Shown here: one piece after another, positions 1 through 6,441 of the stretch
Layout of the letters: each line of letters starts with the position of its first letter
Position numbering within the stretch: the first letter of the stretch is position 1
NCBI RefSeq assembly: GCF_028618695.1
Contig: NZ_JAQIVI010000237.1
Location: 1 to 26,841 of the forward strand
DNA length: 26,841 nt
Reading direction: 5' to 3'
DNA from: Natrinema soli
GTDB taxonomy: Archaea; Halobacteriota; Halobacteria; Halobacteriales; Natrialbaceae
Translations under genes and position numbers: made by a program
Notes under the pieces: model-generated
What the model was told of the DNA's origin: nothing
Database searches by the model: none
What the model saw: only the letters and a program-made list of their open reading frames with translations

Positions 1-73
1 CGGCGCTGTCGGTGATCTGGTCGTCGTCCTGTTCGTCGTCCGGTGGTGTGACCTTTGCTGCGCGTTCGCTCAT
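1..73 (-). CDS. ilvB: Acetolactate synthase large subunit, N-terminal fragment (probable)
   Basis: Only the first 24 codons are in the window; the gene runs off the left edge. The start ATG is at 73-71 and the visible peptide begins MSERAAKVTPPDDEQ, an acidic polar N-terminus of the kind I associate with haloarchaeal IlvB. It lies downstream of leuA on the same strand, which matches the leuA-ilvB-ilvN-ilvC order common in haloarchaea. IlvB is the ThDP-dependent catalytic subunit that condenses pyruvate with pyruvate or 2-ketobutyrate in valine, leucine and isoleucine synthesis. No catalytic motif is visible in so short a piece, so the name rests on the N-terminus and context. Confidence 0.5.
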   Translation of the reverse strand, partial: MSERAAKVTPPDDEQDDDQITDSA

Positions 74-193
74 CGATTGCCTCCCGCCGGTGTGCGGCGA
101 TCGGGTGGTGTACGGTAGTGTGTCATCTGCTGGGTTACTGATCGCTCGGAGAACGATGCGGATTCCGGTCCGAAGCTACGAGGTACTGAAGAT

Positions 194-209
194 GGGGCTA
201 GAAGGCCCC
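194..209 (-). promoter_or_regulatory. Hairpin overlapping the leader ORF stop codon
   Basis: GGGGC (194-198) and GCCCC (205-209) form a five-pair GC stem with a six-base loop. On the minus-strand transcript the leader ORF stop codon UAG spans the loop and the 3' arm. The position suggests that ribosomes on the leader ORF would affect folding, but the stem is short. Confidence 0.35.
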
Positions 210-284
210 TACAATACGAATCGGAGCGAGCGCGCTGGTGCCGACCGTGCGAACGCGAGCCGACAGGGGAGCGCGGACCGTCAT
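198..284 (-). CDS. Candidate leader peptide upstream of ilvB (28 aa)
   Basis: This short reading frame has ATG at 284-282 and TAG at 200-198, and ends ...LAPIRIVGAF. It contains two Ile, four Val and two Leu codons, with Ile-Arg-Ile-Val clustered close to the stop. The stop codon lies inside a GC-rich inverted repeat (194-209). A TATA-like ATTATGA at 311-317 sits about 30 nt before the ATG, so the ORF would be at or next to the start of a leaderless transcript, followed by about 125 nt before ilvB. The arrangement resembles a branched-chain amino-acid leader peptide, but no terminator U-tract is evident. I infer the role; the ORF could be fortuitous. Confidence 0.4.
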   Translation of the reverse strand: MTVRAPLSARVRTVGTSALAPIRIVGAF

Positions 285-310
285 TACTGTCTACGTAGCT
301 CCCTCGAGGA

Positions 311-317
311 TCATAAT
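311..317 (-). promoter_or_regulatory. TATA-like box for the ilvB leader transcript
   Basis: On the minus strand the sequence reads GGATTATGATCC, centred about 30 nt before the leader ORF start at 284. This spacing fits archaeal promoters with leaderless starts. The match is weak. Confidence 0.3.
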
Positions 318-396
318 CCTTACGAGTCGTATCAGTCCGTCCGATCGAGCGCGACAGCAGGGGCTCGCGACCGGTGGCAAACGGTGAGGACATTCC

Positions 397-1630
397 TCAG
401 GCTCGCACCTCCTCCTGCTCCTGCTGGCGTTCGACGCCAGCCTCTTCGGCGAAGCGCTCGAGGATGTCCACCGTCACGCGGCGCTTCTCGGCTCCGTAGT
501 CCTTGACGCGGCGGGTGACCGCCCTGACCTGCTCGTCGGTGGGGTCGAAGCCGCACTCGACGAGCCGCTCTCGGACCGAGTGGGTGCCGGTGTGTTTCCC
601 CATGACGAGCTTGCGCTCGGCACCGACCATCTCGGGGGTCATGACGCCGGGTTCGAAGGTGTCGGAGTTTTCGATGACGCCGGCGGCGTGGATGCCGCTC
701 TCGTGGGAGAAGGCGTTGTCGCCGACGATGGGCTTGTTGCCCGGCGTCGCCATCCCGCTTTTCTCCTCGACGATCTCCGACAGTTCGGTGATGCGCGTCG
801 TGTCGATCCCCGTATCGCACTGGTAGAGTGACTCGACGGCCATCACGTACTCCTCGTAGGCGGCGTTGCCGGCCCGTTCGCCGATCGAGTTGACCGACAC
901 CTGCGCCTGGGCCGCGCCGGCCTCGATACCGGCCAGCGCGTTGGCGCTGGCCAGCCCGAAATCGTCGTGCGTGTGAACGTCGACCCGCGCGTCGGTGTGG
1001 GCACAGACCGTTTCGATCATGGCCCGAAAGCGGGTCGGCGTCGCGACGCCGCACGTGTCCGGAATGTTGATCCAGTCGGTACCTGCGTCCGAGACCGCCT
1101 CGATGACCTCGAGCAGGTACTCCTCATCGGTTCGGGTCGCATCCATCGGCGAGAACATGCAGGTCGCGCCCGCCTCTTTGATGCGTTCGACCGAGTCGAC
1201 TGCGCGCTGTACGACTTCCTCCCGGGTGGCGTGCATCGAATCCTCGATCTGGACGTCGCTGGTGCTGACGAACGTGTGCACCATCTCGACGCCGGAATCG
1301 AGCGCCGCTTCGATGTCCCCGTCGACGACGCGGGCTAACCCGCAGGTCGTCGAACTGGTAGCCGAAGCGATATCACGAACGGCCTCGAACTCGGCGTCCG
1401 AGTTGACGGGGAATCCGGCCTCGATGACGTGGGTCCCCATCTCGTCCAGAATGGACGCGATCTGCCGTTTGTCGTCGTAGGAAAACGATGTGCCGGGCGA
1501 CTGCTCGCCGTCCCGGAGGGTCGTATCGAAGACACGTGCTGACTCTATTTCGTCAGTGGAATCTAACGTGCCCTGGAAGAACTCGACCCCCCTGATTGGT
1601 ATCAGAGGATGGGCTGTCTTGTGAAGACAT
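397..1630 (-). CDS. leuA: 2-Isopropylmalate/citramalate synthase family protein, apparent frameshift near the start
   Basis: The enzyme belongs to the HMGL-like TIM-barrel family that condenses acetyl-CoA with a 2-oxo acid. The signature FDTTLRDGEQSPG lies near the N-terminus and the metal-binding VHTHDDFG lies mid-protein; GNKPIVGDNAFSHESGIH and MGKHTGTHS are also typical. At about 410 residues it lacks the C-terminal regulatory domain of 500-plus-residue LeuA proteins. The conserved frame has no credible start after the promoter. ATG 1630-1628 lies about 31 nt from a strong TATA box but is in another frame; removing one G from the G6 run at 1587-1592 would join MSSQDSPSSDTNQG to VEFFQGTLD. 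The frame can be extended upstream to 1737, but that stretch reads through the promoter and looks non-coding. 2-Isopropylmalate synthase is favoured by the neighbouring ilvB; citramalate synthase is possible. Confidence 0.85.
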
Positions 1631-1656
1631 TGTATCTGAATCCGAGGTGCGACGAT

Positions 1657-1665
1657 GTATATAAA
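1657..1665 (-). promoter_or_regulatory. leuA TATA box
   Basis: The minus strand reads TTTATATAC, a strong archaeal TATA element centred about 31 nt before ATG 1630. It implies a transcript starting within a few bases of that ATG, so upstream in-frame codons would not be transcribed. Confidence 0.65.
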
Positions 1666-2096
1666 TCTAACGCTGTGAGGGGCGGACAGCGGTCGCGAGC
1701 TCTGCCAGTACCGACCGGACTCGTCGCGAAACCGCAAGACTGCGACAGCCTATTATCTGATGGTATCTCCTAATACTGTTTAGGCACTCTCCAGCAATCT
1801 GCCCCGAATATCGGGCATCGAACTCGAATTACCGGCCGTTCGATCTCGTTCGCCCCGTTCGAGCGCTGGCGCGCGGTCGACTATGGACGTTCGACCACTG
1901 CATCCATCCTCGAGCTGGAAGAATATGACGTGCTGTTATTTTCGGCAAATAGAGTAGATATTTATCCAGCATCCGCCGATACCCAGTACTGATCGACCGA
2001 TACGTGGGCGGCATCTCCGCGGTCCTTGCGAGCCATCGCACCCCTTGCCGAGTAGGGGTTCGAATCGACGGAACGGAGCAGTCGCGCGTGTGAGCG
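1666..2096. other. Divergent intergenic region between leuA and the ferritin-like gene
   Basis: About 430 bases without a convincing gene. Short minus-strand frames here are not acidic and have no recognisable motif. The region is relatively A+T-rich around 1920-1970. It holds a small inverted repeat, CCCCT (2041-2045) with AGGGG (2054-2058), followed by a GGTTCGAATC string that resembles a tRNA T-loop but has no matching stems. Confidence 0.5.
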
Positions 2097-2103
2097 TTTT
2101 ATG
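2097..2103 (+). promoter_or_regulatory. TATA box of the ferritin-like gene
   Basis: TTTTATG lies 25-31 nt before ATG 2128. This supports a leaderless transcript and selects 2128 over the in-frame ATG at 2101, which overlaps the box itself. Confidence 0.5.
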
Positions 2104-2127
2104 CCCGGTCGTGGTAGGACGGCGCGC

Positions 2128-2583
2128 ATGACGACCGACGAGATCACCGACCTGCTGACCGGGGCGTATATCGACGAACTCGAGACCGTGATGAACTACC
2201 AGACCAACGCGATCGTCCTCGACGGGATCCACGCCGAGGAGGTCAAGACGAGCCTCGAGGAGGACATTCAGGAGGAGCTCGGCCACGCCGAGATGCTCGG
2301 CGAACGCCTGAAACAGTTAGACGAGTCCCCGCCCGGTTCGGAGGCGTTCGAGGCCAACCAGCACAGTCTCCAGCCGCCCGAAGACACCACCGACGTCCAG
2401 TCGGTCATCGAGGGCGTCCTCGAGGCCGAGGAGTCCGCCATCGAGACCTACCGGTCGCTGATCGAGGCCGCGACCGAGGCGAACGACCCGGTCACGGAGG
2501 ACGTGGCGGTGACGATCCTCGCGGACGAGGAGGCCCATCGCACGGAGTTCCGCGGGTTCCAGAAGGAGTTCCCCATGGACTGA
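2128..2583 (+). CDS. Ferritin-like diiron domain protein
   Basis: A 151-residue, very acidic, helical protein with the spaced carboxylate/histidine pattern of the ferritin/rubrerythrin superfamily: Glu17/Glu20 in helix 1, E50-x-x-H53 (EELGH), the EAEES cluster near 100 and E134-x-x-H137 (DEEAH). These would bind a two-iron centre. The protein is cytoplasmic, with no signal or membrane segment. Such proteins store iron or remove peroxide, but the specific reaction cannot be read from sequence. The start at 2128 is chosen from the TATA spacing. It is transcribed divergently from leuA with no operon partner. Bacterioferritin-like or rubrerythrin-like assignment is open. Confidence 0.75.
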   Translation: MTTDEITDLLTGAYIDELETVMNYQTNAIVLDGIHAEEVKTSLEEDIQEELGHAEMLGERLKQLDESPPGSEAFEANQHSLQPPEDTTDVQSVIEGVLEAEESAIETYRSLIEAATEANDPVTEDVAVTILADEEAHRTEFRGFQKEFPMD

Positions 2584-2743
2584 GTGGTCGCCTTCGATAG
2601 CAACCGCGAGCGAACCCGAAGGGTGGGCGAGCGGGCCGACGACCGATGTGGAGAGCGCGGCGCTCCGCGCCGCGTATGGCGAACGGCGCAAGCCGTGAGC
2701 CGGGCCCCGGAGGGGCCGAAACGGAGGGAGGAGTGCTTTTGAT

Positions 2744-2796
2744 CAACCTTTTACCGAGCGAACGACCGAAGGGAGTGAGCGCAGAGTAAAAGGTTG
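2744..2796. repeat. Long inverted repeat (11-bp perfect arms)
   Basis: CAACCTTTTAC (2744-2754) and GTAAAAGGTTG (2786-2796) are perfect inverted arms around a loop of about 31 bases containing GAGCGAACGACCGAAGGGAG-type sequence. It lies between the ferritin-like and DUF5779-like genes. It may be a terminator-type hairpin or a copy of a dispersed palindromic element; such GAGCGAACGA/GTGAGCG loops are frequent in haloarchaeal intergenic DNA. Confidence 0.6.
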
Positions 2797-2836
2797 GAGG
2801 CGAACGTTTTTCTCGTACCGGTTCGAGCCACCTCGT

Positions 2837-3127
2837 ATGAGCGATTTCGACCTCGACCTTCGGACCGTCGAGGAGCACATCGACGACGAACTCGAGCTCG
2901 AGGGCAGTATCATCCTCGGCTTCCTCGATGGAGAGACGCCGGACGACGAGTGGCTCGAGGCGATTTCGAAGGGGAACGTGCTCGTCCTCAACGTCGACGG
3001 TGACGTCAACGAACTGGCCGCGGGATTCGCGCGAGACGTCAAGGAGTCGGGCGGGAATCTCGTTCACTTCAGGGGGTTTCTGCTCGTGACGCCGCCGGGC
3101 GTGGACGTGAGTACGGAACGACTGTAA
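2837..3127 (+). CDS. Small conserved haloarchaeal protein (DUF5779-like)
   Basis: A 96-residue acidic protein with no signal peptide or membrane segment. It has a charged N-terminus (MSDFDLDLRTVEEHIDDE), a hydrophobic strand GSIILGFLDG, then VLVLNVDGDVNELAAGFARD and NLVHFRGFLLVTPPG. The alternating hydrophobic strands and helices suggest a compact alpha/beta fold. I recognise the pattern as a widespread uncharacterised haloarchaeal family, most likely DUF5779, from memory only. No catalytic residues are evident and no function is proposed. It stands alone between repeats. Confidence 0.7.
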   Translation: MSDFDLDLRTVEEHIDDELELEGSIILGFLDGETPDDEWLEAISKGNVLVLNVDGDVNELAAGFARDVKESGGNLVHFRGFLLVTPPGVDVSTERL

Positions 3128-3219
3128 TCGCCTCGCGAACGCGCCGGCAAAGGAGACTGGTCGAATTTGGATGGCGTCTCGATTGCGCCTCGATGAAGAG
3201 CGCGTTCTACTGATACTGG

Positions 3220-3394
3220 CAACACGGAGAGGCCACGCCCTCCCCAGCCGATTCGCTCACTGCGTCTGCTCACGGCGCGAAGCGCCGTTCGCATGGTATG
3301 CGGGACCAAAGGTCCCGCACTATTCGCTCATCCCTCGCGTGTATTTGAGCGACGACTCACCACGGGCTCGTCGCTGCACCGCGCGCCACCGCAC
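3220..3394. repeat. Dispersed non-coding repeat, copy A
   Basis: This stretch shares ordered blocks with copy B at 8248-8373: CAACACGGA, GCCAC-CCCTCCCCAGCCGATTC, CGCTCATCCCTCGC and a final GC-CGCCACCGCAC. Copy A carries an extra perfect 9-bp hairpin, TGCGGGACC-AAA-GGTCCCGCA (3299-3319), between the blocks. No protein is supported here. It fills most of the otherwise gene-free interval 3128-3423 and looks like a haloarchaeal dispersed intergenic element. Confidence 0.6.
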
Positions 3395-3423
3395 AGTGGC
3401 CCCGTTCCGAAGCGCAGACGCGC

Positions 3424-4110
3424 TCACGGCGCGGTAAACGTCAGGAAGTGGCCGTCCGGATCGCGGACGACGACCTCCTCGTCCGACTCCCGCTCGAGCG
3501 ATCGGATTCGATCGCGCACGGCCTCGAGTGCAGCGGCCGGCTCGTCGGTTTCGAATCCGAGGTCGACGTGGACGCCGCCGCGGGCGTCGGCGATCCCGAG
3601 GTGGGGTTCCCAGAGCTCGAGGGCCATCGGCCCGCGGAGTCGAACGCGCTTGCGGTCGGCACCTTCATCGACCGTTTCGAACCCCAGCTCCTCGTAGAAG
3701 GCCTGCGCGCGCTCGAGGTCCGCGACCTCGAGGACCACCTCGAAGATGCCGTCGATTCCCGGCCCCGCGACGTCCTGCTGGCCGAGTTCGACGCAGTTGC
3801 CGTCGGGATCGTACAGGTAGAGCGACCGGGAGGGACCGAAGCGCACCTCCTCGAGGTCGTAGTCGTCGTCGAGGCGGTCCCACCAGTCGTCGTACTCGGC
3901 CGCGGGGATCGAGAACGCGAAGTGCGTGTGGAGCCCGCCCCGCGGGAGTTCCGTGGGTCGTCGGAGGACGAGATCGGTGTCGCCCGCCGCGAAGACGAGT
4001 TCGTCCGCCCCGCGCTCGCGACCCGTCAGTCCCAGGGTCTCCTCGTAGAACGTCCCCGCGGCCTCGAGATACTTGGCCTCGAGCGCGAGCCAGGCCATTC
4101 CGGTTAGCAT
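3424..4110 (-). CDS. VOC (glyoxalase/dioxygenase fold) protein with two tandem domains
   Basis: A 228-residue protein with two vicinal-oxygen-chelate modules. The first runs from about residue 5 to 110 and ends SRSLYLYDPDGNCVELGQQD; the second begins IDGIFEVVLEVADLERAQAF and ends VVVRDPDGHFLTFTA. The repeated beta-alpha-beta-beta-beta pattern and the YDPDGN-VEL and RDPDGH-L-F endings are diagnostic of glyoxalase/extradiol-dioxygenase-like proteins. Metal ligands probably include His/Glu from LHTHFAFSI, NCVEL and VHVDLGF. The substrate is unknown. Start MLTGMAWLALEAKYLE is chosen because TCTATGCAT lies about 26 nt before it; Met at codon 5 is an alternative. The gene is divergent from the 4258 gene. 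Confidence 0.85.
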   Translation of the reverse strand: MLTGMAWLALEAKYLEAAGTFYEETLGLTGRERGADELVFAAGDTDLVLRRPTELPRGGLHTHFAFSIPAAEYDDWWDRLDDDYDLEEVRFGPSRSLYLYDPDGNCVELGQQDVAGPGIDGIFEVVLEVADLERAQAFYEELGFETVDEGADRKRVRLRGPMALELWEPHLGIADARGGVHVDLGFETDEPAAALEAVRDRIRSLERESDEEVVVRDPDGHFLTFTAP

Positions 4111-4257
4111 ACGCGAACGTACGCGAAGCGCATGCATAGAAGCGTCGCCGGTTGCCCAAGCGGGTGGCTCGAGTCCTGTCGGCCGCGCTCCGGCGACTGA
4201 CCGGTCGGATGCAGTGGTCGCCGAGGTTTATGGCTCGACGGTTCGTAGACTGGCAGT

Positions 4258-4941
4258 ATGACTTCCCGCGTCGACGAACGCGAGACCGAGTTCCGCGAGA
4301 TCGACCGCTTCGAGAACGGCGTCGGCTGGATCGCCCACCCCGACGAACGGATGCGACGCGCCGGCCACGCCCTCGCGGTCGACGGCGAGGTCTGGGTGAT
4401 CGATCCGGTCGACGCCGAGGGGACCGACGACCTGTTCGTCGAGTTCGGCGACGTGGCGGGCGTCGTCGTCACGCTCGATCGACACAAACGCGACGCGGCG
4501 GCGGTCGCGGACCGCCACGCCGTCCCCGTCTACCTCCCCGAATTCTTCGACGGCGTCACCGAGGATATCGACGCCGCGGTCGCTCGCTTCGACGACGAAC
4601 TCTCCGATACCGGGATCCGCGCCATCACGGTCGTCGACAACCGCGTCTGGCAGGAAGTCGCCCTCTACAACCCGGCCGACGGGACGCTCGTCGTCCCCGA
4701 AACGGTCGGGACGGTGGCGTTCTTCCGGGCCGGTGACGAGGAACTCGGCGTCCATCCGATGTTGCGACTGACACCGCCGCGAACGCCCCTCCGCGGCGTC
4801 GCACCCGAGCGCGTGCTCGTCGGTCACGGCACCGGCGTAACGGCGGACGCCGCGCGCGTCCTCGAGACCGCGCTCGCCAACTCCAGAAAAGGCGCGCCAC
4901 GGCTGTACGCTACCACGGCCTGGGAGCTGCTTCCCGTGTGA
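4258..4941 (+). CDS. Metallo-beta-lactamase-like protein with degenerate metal site
   Basis: A 227-residue acidic protein. The fold resembles the metallo-beta-lactamase superfamily: a strand pair HALAVDGEVWVIDPVDAEG, a VVVTLDRHKRDAAAVADRH segment where active enzymes have THxHxDH, and a late VLVGHGTGV that matches the GHG motif. The canonical HxHxDH is not preserved, so hydrolase activity is doubtful or altered. TTTATGG lies about 30 nt before the start, supporting a leaderless transcript. The gene ends one base before the tnpB stop codon of the convergent insertion element, so its extreme C-terminus (AWELLPV) may be original or trimmed by the insertion. The identification is by motif pattern only. 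Confidence 0.6.
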   Translation: MTSRVDERETEFREIDRFENGVGWIAHPDERMRRAGHALAVDGEVWVIDPVDAEGTDDLFVEFGDVAGVVVTLDRHKRDAAAVADRHAVPVYLPEFFDGVTEDIDAAVARFDDELSDTGIRAITVVDNRVWQEVALYNPADGTLVVPETVGTVAFFRAGDEELGVHPMLRLTPPRTPLRGVAPERVLVGHGTGVTADAARVLETALANSRKGAPRLYATTAWELLPV

Positions 4942-4942
4942 A

Positions 4943-6220
4943 CTACCCCGCCCTACTCGCCTGCTTCGCAGGCTCCATGAGGGCGGGGCTTCCTGTTTCG
5001 ACGACGCGACTTGCAGATACCATAAAGGAGTCCACAGTGGTCGCAGTCTCCACAGGCGTGTCTTCGGAGTGAACCACTCCTAGTTTCTTCAGGCCATGCG
5101 AGAGGACGTTCAACGCTGCGTTCCAGTCTCGGTCAAGTTCGAATCCGCTCGCTGGACACGAGTGCTCTCGAACCCATATCGGTTTCCGAGTCTCAACACC
5201 ACACGCCGCACACTCCTTGGTAGTTCCCCGTGGCTCGACTTCCACAACGTGACAGCCGTTCTTTTTGCCGTGATGTTTGAGGATGGTGATAAAGTCTCGC
5301 CAGCCGACTTCGGCCTTGTTCCGCGCGTTCTGTCGGGGTTCGAGCATCCCCTTGACGTTGAGGTCTTCGACGAACACGGCGTCGTATTCGGTGGTGTAGA
5401 AGTGCGCGAGCTTGTGCTTGTAATCGCGCTTTTTTGCGGTCATCCGCGCGTGGACTTCTGAGACTCGACGGCGTTGCTCCTCCCAGTTGTTTGATTTGTA
5501 CTCCTTCCGCGAGAGCGAGCGTTGCTCGCGTTCGAGCCGCTCGCGGTCGGCAGATAAGTCGAGCCGCCCGATCAAGCGACCGTCCGAGTCGTGAACGAAG
5601 TTGAGCACACCGAGGTCAAGACCCACGGTGTCATCGGGATTGATATCTTCGATGGCGGGTTTCTCGGGTTCGTCCGTCTTGATGCAGAACGAGACGTACC
5701 ACGCTCCCGTCGGTTCTTTCTTGAGCGTGACCTCTTTGATTTGTTCGTGGTCGGGGAGGTCACGGTGGAGTCGAATCGGGATTTCACGGGTTTCGCCCTT
5801 GAGTTTCTTGAGGATGAGGAGTCCGCGTCCGCTCGGACCACTCTTCTTGTCGAGTTCGAAGCCCGATTGCCGGTACGTGAAACTCCTGTACTCTCGCGGC
5901 TTTTTCCAGTTCAATGACCCCACGTCGTAGCCTTTGGCTTTGAGTTTCCCGAGGTTCTGGATATTATCGCGGATGCGTTCGACGGCTTTCTGTAAGACGG
6001 TGGAGTAAACCTGCTTGAGGTCTGACCACCAGTCTTTCATCGCGGGGAGCGTGTCGCGTACACTCCAGACGCGTTGCCGGAGCGTTCCGGCGTCTGCTGG
6101 GATTTGGTTGAATTCGCGGAGTGCGTGGTTGTACACTTGGCGTACAGTGTCCCGCGTCCAGTCCAGTACCTCGCGTTGCTGGGCATCTGGAAAGAGCCGA
6201 TACCGCGGGCTGTACGTCAT
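4943..6220 (-). CDS. tnpB: RNA-guided endonuclease TnpB (IS1341 family)
   Basis: Full-length, 425 residues, uninterrupted. The N-terminal helical domain begins MTYSPRYRLFPDAQQREVLD. The RuvC-like nuclease residues are visible: Asp202 in VGLDLGVLNF, Glu285 in VFVEDLNVKG and the final Asp in ELDRDWNAAL (363/365). The zinc ribbon is C337AAC340...C355PAS358G; the fourth ligand, normally Cys, is Ser. TnpB cleaves DNA guided by an RNA made from the element's right end and helps retain the element at its site. The C-terminal codons read straight through the right-end hairpin to a TAG within one base of the convergent neighbour's stop. The nuclease residues argue for activity; the missing zinc ligand argues for caution. 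Confidence 0.9.
   Translation of the reverse strand: MTYSPRYRLFPDAQQREVLDWTRDTVRQVYNHALREFNQIPADAGTLRQRVWSVRDTLPAMKDWWSDLKQVYSTVLQKAVERIRDNIQNLGKLKAKGYDVGSLNWKKPREYRSFTYRQSGFELDKKSGPSGRGLLILKKLKGETREIPIRLHRDLPDHEQIKEVTLKKEPTGAWYVSFCIKTDEPEKPAIEDINPDDTVGLDLGVLNFVHDSDGRLIGRLDLSADRERLEREQRSLSRKEYKSNNWEEQRRRVSEVHARMTAKKRDYKHKLAHFYTTEYDAVFVEDLNVKGMLEPRQNARNKAEVGWRDFITILKHHGKKNGCHVVEVEPRGTTKECAACGVETRKPIWVREHSCPASGFELDRDWNAALNVLSHGLKKLGVVHSEDTPVETATTVDSFMVSASRVVETGSPALMEPAKQASRAG
4946..4988 (-). ncRNA. TnpB right-end hairpin, probable 3' scaffold of the guide (omega) RNA
   Basis: On the minus strand an outer 9-bp stem (CCCCGCCCT with AGGGCGGGG; plus positions 4946-4954 and 4980-4988) encloses an inner 6-bp stem GCCTGC/GCAGGC (4959-4964, 4968-4973). 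In TnpB systems the omega RNA comprises the 3' part of tnpB plus the right end, with the guide read from the adjacent flank. Here the guide would come from DNA left of about 4943, the last codons of the neighbouring gene. The full RNA probably starts 80-150 nt further upstream, inside tnpB. Confidence 0.5.
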
Positions 6221-6255
6221 ACGGCTTCACTCTGTGTTCGAACCGTTCAGTTATG

Positions 6256-6269
6256 AAAATTCTGATTTT
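6256..6269. repeat. Candidate left-end hairpin of the tnpB element
   Basis: AAAAT-TCTG-ATTTT forms a five-pair A+T hairpin 36 bases upstream of the tnpB start, in an A+T-rich patch unlike the flanking DNA. IS200/IS605 elements carry subterminal hairpins at both ends. The assignment is tentative. Confidence 0.35.
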
Positions 6270-6299
6270 AGGTGTTTGTGACTCGTGCGGGTGCCGTAT

Positions 6300-6334
6300 C
6301 CCCGCCCTACTCGCTCGGTGAGGACGGGTGGCTT
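6300..6334 (-). repeat. Degenerate second copy of a tnpB right end
   Basis: CCCCGCCCTACTCGC at 6300-6314 is identical over 15 bases, and in the same orientation, to 4946-4960 of the intact right end. AGGACGGGTGGCTT (6321-6334) corresponds to the opposite arm AGGGCGGGGCTT, so the hairpin survives with one mismatch and no inner stem. It lies just outside the presumed left end of the intact element and is best read as a relic or MITE-like remnant. Confidence 0.55.
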
Positions 6335-6441
6335 GGCACCCTCACCGCCACTGCTAACGCGTCCGGAAATCGATTGGGACGAGACAGCGAGGCTCCCTGG
6401 GGAGGCATACAGCTAAACTCTCGGCCACCCAAAGGGGATCT

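Larger units (their letters stand above)
4943..6270 (-). mobile_element. IS1341-type (IS200/IS605 superfamily) tnpB-only element
   Basis: The element contains tnpB without an accompanying tnpA. The right end is a strong GC hairpin (4946-4988) that overlaps the last codons of tnpB. A plausible left-end hairpin AAAAT-TCTG-ATTTT is at 6256-6269. No target duplication is expected for this family. Exact ends are uncertain by some tens of bases. Lacking tnpA, it would need a transposase in trans. Confidence 0.7.

Noticed and set aside
70..393. 107-codon minus-strand frame ending with a TGA that overlaps the ilvB ATG
   Set aside because: The protein is Arg/Ser-rich and not acidic, covers a promoter-like region and the leader ORF in another frame, and has no recognisable domain. 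The ATGA overlap is probably chance.
332..1054. Long minus-strand frame overlapping leuA
   Set aside because: Arg/His-rich shadow of leuA with no motif.
2030..2075. tRNA-like T-loop string GGTTCGAATC
   Set aside because: No pairing T-stem, anticodon stem or acceptor stem could be found around it.
3448..4107. Acidic-looking plus-strand frame antisense to the VOC gene
   Set aside because: GC-rich coding often yields acidic or valine-rich antisense frames; the VOC motifs on the minus strand are decisive.
4140..4190. tRNA-like D-arm string GTTGCCCAAGCGGGTGG
   Set aside because: No T-arm or acceptor stem at the right distance; most likely chance, though a tRNA fragment cannot be fully excluded.
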